A stretch of 64,000 nt of DNA, taken from positions 58,940,295 through 59,004,294 of the forward strand of contig JACMZG010001863.1 in NCBI GenBank assembly GCA_018340805.1, read 5' to 3'. Below are positions 1 through 11,800 of the stretch, piece after piece (the stretch's first letter is position 1; each line of letters begins with the position of its first letter). The notes below the pieces were generated by a model. That model saw only the letters and a list, made by a program, of their open reading frames with translations. It searched no databases and was not told where the DNA came from. The stretch comes from Microvelia longipes (lineage: Eukaryota; Arthropoda; Insecta; Hemiptera; Veliidae). A program made the translations under genes and the position numbers.

Positions 1-1030
1 AATTTTAGGTTGTACAAAACTATGCCTCTAAAATTAGAAGTACGCACTATTATTTGCACTAGTTTAAAGCTTAGTAACTTATGTTTAAGCTTAGTCTTTA
101 AAGGTTTTAGCGCATTTCCTTTGAAAAATAGAGACAAAATGAGTTACGATCAATGCTTGACAATTGAGTAACTGCTTAGGTTTTAAAGCATGAACCGGGA
201 CCATAAGCAAGAAACGGGTTGTTAAGCACGGAAACACGCATTCTAAATGAAATTCGCTAGACATGCGGACCACCGCGCTAGAATATTATTCTGTAGTTAT
301 AAATTTTATATAATGTAATACTAAAAAATTATCATTCCAACCAGGATTGTTGTTAAAGCACGGAAACACGCATCCAAAGGAAATTCGCCCGACATGCGGA
401 CCACCGCGCCAGAAGGTTTTTGATAATTTTTTTTGGGTTTTTTCGACTTTTTGGTAACTTAGAGTGGTCGTATTGACTTCGGACCGGTTTCCTTTGATTC
501 AGCGCCCAAAAATTCAGAGAAAACGACACCCTACTCGAAATTTATTTTTTCTCGACCTAAATTTTGGTTTTCGGTAATTTACAATTATTTTTTCGACTTT
601 TTGGTCACTTAGAGTGGTCGTATCGACTTCGGACCGGTTTAAGTTGATTCAGGGTCTAAAAAAATGAACTATTGACCTTTTCGCGGTGAAAAATATTAAC
701 CCTGAATTTTGCCGATTTTTGAAAATTTCGTTGACTCAGCAAACGGGTTAATGACGTCACAAAAACCTGGTTTTCAATAGGGTTGAAAACCTATCCTCCC
801 GAAGGTTGAGTTTTGTACTATGTTTGATTAAAAAATATTAATCAGTTCGAAAGATAGTGTTTACAAGAAAGTGTCTAGAAATTTATATATAAAGTCTCGC
901 GAAACTATTTTCGTCATTAGGGACCTCTGAAACGAATTTGTGTCGTGGTCCGAGGTTCGACTTCCGCCATGAAGCCTATTCCATAAGCGAATTTTATTCC
1001 CAAAGGAAATCGCTAAAATTAATAAACTGG
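1..1030. repeat. Dispersed repeat block, partial copy of the 49.1-50.3 kb block
   Basis: The stretch 1-290 matches 49120-49410 almost base for base, and the rest follows the order seen at 49.4-50.3 kb. It holds two copies of a module ending in GCGGACCACCGCGC (about 216-285 and 354-413), two copies of a module containing CGACTTCGGACCGGTTT (about 460-510 and 605-655), a cAMP-like TGACGTCA site, and at 885-1010 a segment with a pol III B-box-like sequence GAGGTTCGACTTCC followed by a terminal hairpin. No coding potential is visible. Confidence 0.8.
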
Positions 1031-1470
1031 TGAAACAATTATAATTATAAAACTTGTACGCGAAATTAATCTACGTTGATGTATGTTAGTACCAAATTCA
1101 CATATAATTAAACATTATAATTTTAATAACCCGAACCTTTAAAAGAAGTGGTAAGAAACTTTTAAACACAGTATTATCATAGGTATAACAATTCATCAAA
1201 GTTAGCAAGAATTAGATAAAGGCGGGTGCCTCTGTCGGTAAAGGACTTCTAAGAAATGTTTTGGCCGCGGCTTCTTTTGTTATCGCATGTTTAAAGTATT
1301 ATCAATTTCTAAAAATAATATCTGTTTAAGCAAATCTGTTATTTCCTTATAATATTATTTTTACATAAATCTTTGTAATTTATTGGATTGTTAATAATAG
1401 AAAATTTTGGCGACCAAAAAATTTGTTCGCGACCCAATCTGGGTCGCGACCCAAGGGTTGGGAAGGGCTG
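1031..1470. other. Unassigned AT-rich stretch
   Basis: No ORF, array or inverted repeat that I could recognise. A small dyad GGGTCGCGACCC occurs near 1440-1452. Confidence 0.5.
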
Positions 1471-1473
1471 ATA

Positions 1474-2043
1474 TAGACCAAGAGCCCATGGGTGTTTTGT
1501 TAATAAAAAGTGTAATGGCTGGAACCGGTCTCAATTTTTCGTAAATACCTTCCTGAACAAGGATCTGCAATTCTGCCGACTCGTATTGGATGGGTGTCCC
1601 AGGCAGAACGCACTTTAGGGGTCAAAGGTTCTGCCTGGGACACCCATCCGATGCGAGTCGGCAGAATTGCAGGTCCTTGTTCAGGAATGTATTTACGAAA
1701 AATTGAGACCGGTTCCAGCCATTACACTTTTTATTAACTTGGGTGCTAAATTTGACCCCTAAAGTGTGTTCTGCCTGGGACACCCATCCGATACGAGTCT
1801 GCAGAATTGCAGATCCTTGTTCAGGAAGGTATTTACGAAAAATTGAGACCGGTTCCAGCCATTACACTGTTTGTTAACTTGGGTGGTAAATTTGACCTGT
1901 AAAGTGCGTTCTGCCTGGGACACCCATCCAATACGAGTCGGCAAAATTGCAGATCCTTGTTTAGGAAGGTATTTACGAAAAATTGAGACCGGTTTCAGCC
2001 ATTACACTTTTTATTAGCAAAACACATCTGGGCTCTTGGTCTA
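1474..2043. mobile_element. Nonautonomous TIR transposon, copy 1, 3-bp TSD ATA
   Basis: The 570-bp element begins TAGACCAAGAGCCCA and ends with its reverse complement. ATA lies immediately outside both ends (1471-1473 and 2044-2046). Inside are four copies of a unit of about 145 bp containing CTGCCTGGGACACCCATC: the first is inverted and the other three are direct. The same architecture, reverse-complemented, recurs at 55328-55893. A 3-bp TSD is compatible with PIF/Harbinger-like or related superfamilies, but no transposase is present, so the superfamily is an inference. Confidence 0.88.
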
Positions 2044-2046
2044 ATA

Positions 2047-2642
2047 GAAAAAGTTTGTTTTGATCTGTCAAAATCATGATGTTTACCGCTAAAAATTTAA
2101 GTAATTAACTCAAGTCGGTGTGTAATTTTATCCATCAGGTACTCATCTGATGTTTTTACATGATATTTTATCTGGTGGATAAAAGATCAGGAAGTACAAG
2201 ACATGGATCATCTTCTCTCAAAATGCCCATCATTTGCCAACAATAGGAAACAAATATGCAATAACTTCTCTATTCAAAATTTTAACCATCCCACAGAAAT
2301 TATTAAACAAAATTTTAACTTAAGTTTTTTCAAAGAACTTATAAAGTTCTTTTCAACAATACAATTGTAACAGGGCTGAAATTCACAAAGTGTGAAATTT
2401 AATTAATAAACCTCCCCATTAATACTAGTTCCATATCTCTTTTTATATTAAAAAAATCAATAATGTTTGTTTAAATAAAAAATGCATTCAACAAAATCAT
2501 AAATTAATTTTAAAACCAAATGCATTTGATAAAATTAAAGACTGTCCTGTTATGTCCTACGTATTAAGTTTGTGGACAAAAATTGAAAACAACAACAACA
2601 ACAAATAACATAACCCTGTACTGCAAGATTGTCCACTCCTCT
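2047..2642. other. Unassigned AT-rich stretch
   Basis: Low-complexity AT-rich DNA without a supported gene or repeat. Confidence 0.5.
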
Positions 2643-2763
2643 CTTCTACCCAAGGATGTTGAATAAAGGGGATGACGCATTAAGGAACATTTCTGACCCC
2701 ATGGAAGTTGTATGAGATAGAGAAATAGGAGCAAACTTACCTTCCCTTAGGTTATAATTAAAT

Positions 2764-2980
2764 ACGGGCCTTCGGCCCGTAGCCGCTACGCGGCCTCGGC
2801 GCTTCGCGCCTCGTCCGCTCCGCGGCCCGGGGGCCTCCCTGTGGCCGCTTTGCGGCCACATTGTTGTTGTTTTGTATTATGTGTTGTTTCATTATTGTTC
2901 TTGTTACATGGCATTTTGCCATGTATCTAGCGAATTTTCACAGCCTCTCCACACAGGCCCGCTTCGCGGGCCTGAGTTGC
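2764..2980. repeat. Cluster of GC-rich hairpins with three-base loops
   Basis: Successive perfect dyads in otherwise AT-rich DNA: ACGGGCC-TTC-GGCCCGT, GCCGC-TAC-GCGGC, GGCGC-TTC-GCGCC, GGCCGC-TTT-GCGGCC, ATGGCA-TTT-TGCCAT and GGCCCGC-TTC-GCGGGCC. Each leaves exactly three unpaired bases. The set is conserved in the copy at 26705-26931. Confidence 0.85.
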
Positions 2981-3363
2981 TTTCTCACAAACTTGATTTT
3001 ACTAATTGAGATTTTATTAATACTCTATTATTAATAGTATGCTATAATATTAAAATTAAGCAAAAGTATATTAAGCAAAAGAAGCATTATAAAAAAAATA
3101 TATTATTCATGATTTTTGTTTTTAAATAAAAATACCGTTTCCGTCACTAAAGATTGTCAGATTGAGCTGAAACCGGTCGCAATGGTTTTAGAATGACTTC
3201 GACCATATAAAGACAACTTCAACTCTTACTTACATTTATGATTGTTTATAGAATTTAAAGAAAAATGTCAATTTTTTTTTTGTAAACAAATTGTTTATTT
3301 GATAAAATCTTAAGGTTGAAAAAAATATATTCATGATTATTTAAAATACAAATACCGTTTGCG

Positions 3364-3495
3364 TCACTTAGGATTGTCCGATTGAGCTGAAACTGGTCGC
3401 ATTCGTTTTAGAATAACTTCGACCATATAAAGACTACTTCGATGTTCTTCCTCTTTACGGGTCTGCTTAGCTCGGCGTGGTTCAGTGGAAGCCAT
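3364..3495 (-). CDS. 43-aa ORF conserved between copies of the nested repeat; function unknown
   Basis: The predicted peptide begins MASTEPRRAKQTRK and is strongly basic in its first 14 residues. The ORF in copy 2 of the same repeat (26056-26187) has the same length, stop position and nearly the same sequence. The matched reading frame could reflect recent common ancestry as much as selection. Here the frame stays open upstream to 3597, and the TATA-like sequence seen in copy 2 is altered. I do not recognise a domain. A faint likeness to the histone H3 tail is discussed among the findings. The codon and base composition is more balanced than in the surrounding AT-rich DNA. It may well be untranslated. 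Confidence 0.35.
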   Translation of the reverse strand: MASTEPRRAKQTRKEEEHRSSLYMVEVILKRMRPVSAQSDNPK

Positions 3496-3916
3496 TTTTG
3501 CCCTGTCTCTCTGGGACAGTAGGCTTACCATGATGGAGCAAGAGGTAGAGGTATCTCTTTTTACTATATCCCCACCCTCTAACACTACTGAACCCAACAG
3601 ATATCGTACGAGTCTTTGACCTAGACTTATATATATATGTATACCAATTGCGCCATTTGTGATGGTTCGATTGAGCTGAAATTGGTTTAATCGATTCAGC
3701 TAGCCGTCTACCTAAATACTAGATACCTTTTTTAAAGCCATTTTAAGTTTCAAAAATTTTTTTTTCATGACGTCATAACTTTGGTTGATGACGTCATAAT
3801 GTATTTATAAACAATAGGCCTCGTAACCTTCTCAACATCTCGCGATTTGCAAAGTTTCGTTTCAATTTGAGAACGCTCGAGAGTTATCGTTCGCCATACG
3901 AAAGGGTAGAAACTCT

Positions 3917-3919
<3 letters not shown>

Positions 3920-4003
<84 letters not shown>
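3920..4003. repeat. (TA)n microsatellite
   Basis: Nearly pure TA repeats within the nested element, following GAAACTCTTACATACATA. Confidence 0.97.
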
Positions 4004-4006
<3 letters not shown>

Positions 4007-4725
4007 TATTCGGAACATTTAGAAGCCAATAGGAACCGATTCCACTCACTCCCACCCTCAACTTCCGTCATCCGAACAACCTCATAAGCGTCATTTTCAT
4101 TATGAAAATTCGCTAAAAAGGCGCCAATCTCAGGTTATGTAGCTAAGTTGTTATACAATTCTTGGTTGTCGAGTTTGCTTCTCAACTTTCTTCAGTGCTT
4201 TCATTATTGTTACATTTGGTGCTTGTCTAGCCATTTGTGCTTATATTTTACATTTGGACTCTAGGTAGCCACTTTAGTGAGAGTAATTGAAGCTTTACCG
4301 TTTACTTTTCGTAGAGAGTAAGTTAAATGTGTTAATATTTTGTCTTTTTAGCCTATTGAAATGTTTTGCTAGTTTTCAAGATTCAATTTTGGTTTTAATG
4401 TTCTTAATTTCTTTAATGTTGTTAATTTTAAGCAATATTGACAAAAAACAGTTAAAAAGTATGAACTTTTTCAATTTGTTTATAACCTTCGCAAGCAAAA
4501 CAATGGGAAACCCATTTAGAGTTAAGTTTGCCTCTAAATTTTAAGACCTGCGCTGTTATAAGGATCATAAGCATGCGCAGTTCGTACCAAGCATGTGCAG
4601 TTGGTTTTTGACGTGTGTTTCGTGTTGCATTCTTCTCTATGTTTTGATTTTCGATGGGGTCACTTTGTTGAATGGCAATTCGACTTAGTGCGTCATCCCC
4701 TTTATTCAACATCCTTGCTTCTACC

Positions 4726-5626
4726 TTTGACCTTTGCCGGTTATAACCGACAACCTTACCATTTTCTCCGCTACCTTGGGGGTGATCGGCGCTGCTAACA
4801 CATCGGGGACGGAACAAACTAATCGCTGAAGTTAGACACACCTGATGTAGTGCATTGATTAAATATAATGATAATCAGGAGTGGGGTCCAACTTCAGCTA
4901 TTTGGTTGAACCGTAGTAGCGCTGGTTTCTCAAAGTAGTGGAGAAAATAGAAAGCTTGTTGGTTATAATCGGTTATTTCTCGTGTATTTCCGGTGTGGCT
5001 GAAGTACTCCAGTACTCGATGTTGACTTGATTATTAGATATTTGTTAAGACAATTTGTTATTTTTATAACCATTTGTGAAGTTTGATTGAAAAAAAAAAT
5101 CTTTTAAAATAAATAAATAAGTATTTTTATTCCTCTCGTACAAATTGATTACTTATTAGATAAAATTCATTTTATTCCATAAGGAAATTGTATATATTTT
5201 GTATTCTATATTATTATATATTAAACAAATATATTTAAATTAAAAAAAGAGTAGGTTAGCGCCCCCAAAAAGCAAAATGCTTGTACTAGGGGCGGCCACT
5301 TTTCCTATTGATCATTTATTTGAAATTAACGCTGTGTCATTTTCTGGTGTCCAAATAAAGCTCAAAGAGCTAATGCGTGCCAGTTTCAAGTTAACATTTG
5401 TACATAAGCGAGAGGGAGTGGCATGTTTCCATTTTTGACCGCTATTTTGGTAGACCAGCGCTAAGTTACCTGTGAAAAGTATGAGAAGAGTGCTGTGGCT
5501 TATCTTTCCATACAGGGTTATCTTGTCTCTGCTCGTAATATTCTTTTAAAGTAATGAACTAATAAAACAACTGCGCAGTTTTTGTATCAGTTCTGGCATT
5601 AGTGAACATGATATAAAAGTATAACC
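4726..5626. other. Unassigned stretch
   Basis: No supported gene. A short GC-richer segment near 5255-5300 contains TTAGCGCCCCCAAAAAGC. Otherwise it is AT-rich. Confidence 0.5.
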
Positions 5627-7057
5627 CGTATTATTTGATTGAATGTCTATCTACTATATTATTTTATTGAAACACTATCTACCATATTATTTGATTAAAT
5701 AACTATCTACCGTATTATTTGATTGAATGCCTATCTACTATATTATTTTATTGAAAAACTATCTACCATATTATTTGATTAAATGCCTATCTACCGTATT
5801 ATTTGATTGAATAACTATCTACCGTATTATTTGATTAAATGCCTATCTACTATATTATTTTATTGAAAGCCTATCTACCATATTATTTGCTTAAATGCCT
5901 ATCTACCGTATTAATTCATAGAATGTCCATCTAGCTTATTATTTGATTGAATGTCTATCTACCGTATTATTTGATTAAATGCCTATCTACCATATTATTT
6001 TATTGAAAGCCTATCTACCATATTATTTGATTAAATGCTTATCTACCATATTATTTGATTGAATGTCTATCTACCGTATTATTTGATTGAATGTCTATCT
6101 ACCGTATTATTTGATTGAATGTCTATCTACCGTATTATTTGATTGAATGCTTATCTACCATATTATTTGATTGAATGTCTATCTACCGTATTATTTGATT
6201 GAATGCCTATCTACTATATTATTTTATTGAAAGCCTATATACCATATTATTTGCTTGAATGCCTATCTACCGTATTATTTAATAGAATGTCCATCTAGCT
6301 GCTATTACCATATTATTTGATTGAATGTCTATCTACCGTATTATTGATAAATGCCTATCTACCGTATTATTGGATTGAATAACTATCTACCGTATTATTT
6401 GATTGAATGCCTATCTACTATATTATTTTATTGAAAGCCTATCTACCATATTTAAATGAAATGCCTATCTACCGTATTATTTCATTGAATGCCTATCTAC
6501 TATATTATTTTATTGAAAGCCTATCTACCATATTATTTGCATGAATGCCTATCTACCGTATTATTTGATAGAATGTCCATCTAGCTTATTATTTGATTGA
6601 ATGTCTATCTACCGTATTATTTGATTAAATGCCTATCTACCATATTATTTTATTGAAAACCTATCTACCATATAATTTGATTGAAAGCTTATCTACCCTA
6701 TTACTGTATTGTTGAATGTCTATCTAGTATTATTTGATTGAATTATCTAACAATTATTGATGATGCTTATCTACTATATTATTTGATTGAATGTCTATCT
6801 ACCGTATTATTTGATTGAATGTCTATCTACTGTATTATTTGATTGAATGTCTATCTACCGTATTATTTTATTGAATGCTTATCTACAATATTATTTGATT
6901 GAATGCTTATCTACCATATTATTTGATTGAATGTCTATCTACCGTATTATTTGATTGAATGTCTATCTACCGTATTATTTGATTAAATAACTATCTACCA
7001 TATTATTTGATTGAATGTCTATCTACCGTATTATTTGATTCAATGCCTATCTACTGT
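5627..7057. repeat. 28-bp minisatellite array, about 50 copies
   Basis: The unit contains TATTATTTGATTGAATG followed by YCTATCTACCG. Variants differ at GTC/CCT/AAC before TATCTAC and at CCGT/CCAT/TATA. Several monomers are truncated. No ORF of note. Confidence 0.95.
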
Positions 7058-7818
7058 ATTAATTTTCTAAGATTTAATTAACGTAAGGCTGTTACTCGAT
7101 AGATATTTAGTTACCCAATAACTCTGAGGTCTAGCATAGCGAGACGGAAGTATTGCTTAAGCTTTAGGTAGTTATATCCTTGACCTTTGATAAGTACTTT
7201 ATGCAAGGTCCAGCGTAGCGACACCGAGGTAATACCTCCTAAGCCTTGGGATAATCATTACATTTTGAGGACGAGCGCTGCGAGTCCGAATTTGTAAAGA
7301 CAATTACCGAGTTACCATGAACTCGTTTTTTTTTTAAAAATAATGTTGGCAACATGAGAAAACAAAATATAAAATAAAATTCAAAGCCTCTGAGTTTTTT
7401 TTCAGTTAAATTATTTTAAAAAAATCTGTACCACAGTTGTTTCTTTAAGAAGATGAGTAAAAAATTGAGATTTTAAAAATACAAAAAACGATACAGCAAA
7501 TTTAAAATTATATTTGTGAAGAGAAAAGGATATGTTTACAGTGTAAGCGAGAACGAAAGAAGGGAAAACAATACTTTTTAGCTTACCAAGGAATAAAAAG
7601 AAAAATGCAAGAAAATGAGATTTCATCTTGAGAAAACACAAGTTTTCCTATTGTAGGAATTACAATGGGTTGCTTGGTTGCTAAGTCTTCATCAGTTTTT
7701 CCTGTATAAATTTATAATTTTCCTCGCTCGGATTCATGATGGCAAACACTGCTGCCGTAATAACTGTAGTCGTGTTATTATTTAAACTATTTTTGTTGTT
7801 CGTAGCTTTAGACGGGTT
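7058..7818. other. Unassigned; small GC-rich AGCGNNGCGAG motifs
   Basis: Three motif copies at about 7125-7150, 7208-7235 and 7265-7292 (for example GAGGACGAGCGCTGCGAG). Further copies lie at 15755-15830. The remainder is AT-rich and not coding as far as I can tell. Confidence 0.5.
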
Positions 7819-8557
7819 ATTTTCCTACTTAATTTCTGTCCACATTTGTTACATTCCTAGTAAAAACAAGCTAAATATTACAAGCTTCTTGTTATTGATA
7901 TATTTAAAATTTTCCTACTAATTTCTGTCACATTTGTACATTCCTAGTAAACAAGCTAAATATTAAAGCTTCTTGTTATTGATATATTTAAAATTTTCCT
8001 TCCTAATTTCTGTCACATTTGTACATTCCTAGTAAACAAGCTAATATTAAAGCTTCTTGTTATTGATATATTAAAATTTTCCTACTAATTTCTGTCACAT
8101 TTGTACATTCCTAGTAAACAAGCTAAATATTAAAGCTTCTTGTTATTGATATATTTAAAATTTTCCTACTAATTTCTGTCACATTTGTACATTCCTAGTA
8201 AACAAGCTAAATATTAAAGCTTCTTGTTATTGATATATTTAAAATTTTCCTACTAATTTCTGTCACATTTGTACATTCCTAGTAAACAAGCTAAATATTA
8301 AAGCTTCTTGTTATTGATATATTTAAAATTTTCCTACTAATTTCTGTCACATTTGTACATTCCTAGTAAACAAGCTAAAGTTCTTGTTATTGATTATATT
8401 TAAATTTTCCTTATTTTCTGTCACATTTATTCCTAGTTTATTAAAATTTGTACATTCCTAGTGTTCATTGATTATTTAAAACTAATTTCTGTCACATTTG
8501 TACATTCCTAGTAAACAAGCAGCTTCTTGTTATTGATATATTTAAAATGTTTTCCTA
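7819..8557. repeat. 84-bp tandem array, about 8-9 copies
   Basis: The unit contains TTTTCCTACTAATTTCTGTC, CATTCCTAGTAAACAAGC and TTCTTGTTATTGATATATTT. Starts of CCTACTAATT at 8081, 8165 and 8249 give an 84-bp period. The last two units are degraded. Confidence 0.95.
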
Positions 8558-8568
8558 AGTTCTTAGAG

Positions 8569-8600
8569 AACCTTTCTCTGATGTTCATCAGAGAAAGGTT
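8569..8600. repeat. Perfect hairpin at the edge of the 84-bp array
   Basis: 15-bp arms AACCTTTCTCTGATG and CATCAGAGAAAGGTT separated by two bases. Confidence 0.8.
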
Positions 8601-8880
8601 AATAAATAAAATCATGCTATATAACGATTTTATGGGCCAGATGTCAACTATATCAGCCAATTCATGTATTAGTTCTAAAATTAGCTTCAGCAAAGTGACA
8701 TGCCATGGCAAAGATGTATCAACGATAACATGCGTATTATCTATTCTTCTTATAACTTTTAGAATATATTAAAAATTGTTATTTCTTTTGTTAGTATATT
8801 TAGTTTATGTTTTAAATTAAAATTATGATTTATAATTTTTCAGCTGAGCAAAGATATTTACATAAGCAAAGTTAAAGTAT

Positions 8881-11800
8881 TTGACTATTGCTGTATTGTA
8901 TCTCAAAGTATTTTTGACTAAGCTGGTTGTTGCTTGCGTATTAGGTATACAAATATTTGACTAGGCTGGTTGTTGCTTCGTATCAAAGTATTTGACTAAG
9001 CTGGTTGTTGCTACGTCTGTATTAGGTTAAGTATTTGACTAAGCTGGTGTTGCACGAACTGCTGTATTAGGATCAACTACTAGTATTTGGCTGGTTGTTG
9101 CGGCTGAGGCAAAGTGATGCTACGAACTGCTGTATTAGGTAATACAAAGGACTAGGCTGTTGTTGCTACGAACTGCTGTATTAGGTAATCAAAGTATTTG
9201 ACTAAGCTGGTTGTTGCTAAATTAGGTATAGTATTTGACTAAGGAACTGCTGTATTGGTATTTTAAGCTGGTTGTTGCTACGAACTGCTGTATTAGGTAT
9301 CTCAAAGTATTTGACTAGCTGGTTGTTGCTACGAACTGCTATCACAAAGTATTTGACTTGGCTACGAACTGCAGGATTTGACTAGGCTGCTATGTTAAAG
9401 GGGTATTGACTAGCTGGTTGTTGCTACGAACTGCTGTATTAGGTAAAGTATTTGACTAACTACGAACTGCATTAAATGTATTTGACTACGAACTGCTGTA
9501 TTAGGAGTATTTTTAATTGCCAAAGTATTTGACTAGGCTGGTTGTTGCTACGAACTGCTGTATTAGTATCCAAAGTATTTGATAAGCTGCTACGAACTGC
9601 TACTATTTGATGGTGTTGCTACGAACTGCGTATGGTATCTCATAAGTATTTGACTAAGCTGGTTGTTGGCTGCTGTATTAGGTAATACAAAAAGTATTTG
9701 ACTAAGCGTTGTTGCTGAACTGCTGTATTAGGTATACAAAGTATTTGACTAAGCTGGTTGTTGCTACGAACTGCTGTATTAGGTAATACAAAGTATTTGA
9801 CTAAGCTGGTTGTTGCTACGAACTGCTGTATTAGGTAATACAAAGTATTTGACTAAGCTGGTTGTTGCTACGAACCTGCTGTATTAGGTATCAAAAGTAT
9901 TTGACTTGGCTGGTTGTTACGAACTGCTGTATTAGTATCAAAATATTTGACTAAGCTGGTTGTTGCTACGAACTGCTGTATAAGGTAATACAAATATGTT
10001 TGACTAGGCTGGTTGTTGCTACGAACTGCTGTATTAGTAACAAGTATTTGACTAAGCTGGTTGTTGCTACGAACTGTTAGGTAATACAAAGGACTAAGAA
10101 TCTCAAAGTATTTGACTAAGCTGGTTGTTGCTACGAACTGCTGTATTAGGTAATACAAAGTATTTGACTAGGCTGGTTGTTGCTACGAACTGCTGTATTA
10201 GGTATCACAAAGTATTTGACTAAGCTGGTTGTTGCTACGAACTGCTGTATTAGGTAATACAAAGTATTTGACTAAGCTGTTGTTGCTACGAACGCTGTAT
10301 GTAATACAAGTATTTGACTAAGCTGGTTGTTGCTACAACTGCTGTATTAGGTAATACAAAAGTATTTGACTAAGCTGGTTGTTGCTACGAACTGCTGTAT
10401 TAGGTAATACAAAGTATTGATAAGCTGGTTGTTGCTACGAACTGCTGTATTAGGTAATACAAAGTATTGACTAAGCTGGTTGTTGCTACGAACTGCTGTA
10501 TTAGGTACACAAAGTATTTGACTAGGCTGGTTGTTGCTACGAACTGCTGTATTAGGTATCACAAAATATTTGACTAGGCTGGTTGTTGCTACGAACTGCT
10601 GTATTAGGTAATACAAAGTATTTGACTAGGCTGGTTGTGCTACGAACTGCTGTATTAGGTATCACAAAGTATTTGACTAAGCTGGTTGTTGCTACGAACT
10701 GCTGTATTAGGTAATACAAAGTAATTTGACTAAGCTGGTTGTTGCTACGAACTGCTGTATTAGGTAATACAAAGTATTTGACTAAGCTGGTTGTTGCTAC
10801 GAACTGCTGTATTAGGTAATACAAAGTATTTTGACTAAGCTGGTTGTTGCTACGAACTGCTGTATTAGTAATACAAAGTAATTGACTAAGCTGTTGTGCT
10901 ACGAACTGCTGTATTAGGTATCACAAAGTATTTGACTTGGCTGGTTGTTGCTACGAACTGCTGTATTAGGTATCACAAAATATTTGACTAGGCTGGTTGT
11001 TGCTACGAACTGCTGTATAAGGTAATACAAAGTATTTGACTAGCTGGTTGTTGCTACGAACTGCTGTATTAGGTACTATTTGACTAAGCTGGTTGTTGCG
11101 AACTGCTGTATTAGGTAATACAAAGTATTTGACTAGGCTGGTTGTTTGCTACGAATGCTGTATTAGGTATCTCAAAGTATTTGACTAAGCTGGTTGTTGC
11201 TACGAACTGCTGTATTAGGTAATACAAGTATTTGACTAGGCTGGTTGTTGCTACGAACTGTATTAGGTATAGTAATACGAACTGGTATTTAGGTAAAAGT
11301 ATTTGACTAAGCTGGTTGTTGCTACGAACTGCTGTATTAGGTAATACAAAGTATTTTGACTAAGCTGGTTGTTGCTACGAACTGCTGTATTAGGTAATCA
11401 AAGTATTTGACTAAGCTGGTTGTTGCTACGAACTGCTGTATTAGGTAATACAAAGTATTTGACTAAGCTGGTTGTTGCTACGAACTGCTGTATTTAGGTA
11501 ATACAAAGTATTTGACTAAGCTGGTTGTTGCTACGAACTGCTGTATTAGGTATCCAAAGTATTTGACTTGGCTGGTTGTTGCTACGAACTGCTGTATTAG
11601 GTATCACAAAATATTTGACTAGGCTGGTTTTGCTTGAACTGCTGTAGGTAATACAAAGTATTTGACTACGAACTGCGTATTTAGGTATCTCAAAGTATTT
11701 GACTAGCTGGTTTGTTGCTACGAACTGCTGTATTAGGTAATACAAAAGTATTTGACTAGGCTGGTTGTTGCTACGAACTGCTGTATTAGGTATCAAAGTA

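Larger units (their letters stand above)
2763..4113 (+). mobile_element. Nested repeat element (GC-hairpin/mini-ORF family), copy 1
   Basis: Inserted in hAT copy A and flanked by TAAA on both sides (2759-2762 and 4114-4117). The unfilled site is seen in hAT copy B near 47790-47800. In order it holds a GC-rich hairpin cluster (2764-2980), two modules containing GAGCTGAAACYGGTCGC (about 3160 and 3370), an antisense 43-aa ORF (3364-3495), a third module, two TGACGTCA sites, a (TA)n tract (3920-4003) and a terminal hairpin (4088-4113). Copy 2, inverted, lies at 25393-26931. The class is unknown: it has neither long TIRs nor a poly(A) tail. Confidence 0.82.
2651..4717. mobile_element. hAT-type nonautonomous element, copy A, with nested insertion
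   Basis: The ends are inverted: CAAGGATGTTGAATAAAGGG at the left and its reverse complement at the right, extending about 35 bp. The 8-bp direct repeat CTTCTACC flanks it at 2643-2650 and 4718-4725. An 8-bp TSD with termini starting CAAGG is typical of the hAT superfamily. There is no transposase ORF. The native element is about 710 bp; the remainder is a 1351-bp nested insertion at 2763-4113. Copy B at 47406-47897 is an uninterrupted relative in the opposite orientation. Confidence 0.9.

Noticed and set aside
5627..7057. CRISPR array
   Set aside because: The repeats are contiguous without unique spacers. All arrays here are direct tandem repeats in eukaryotic-type DNA.
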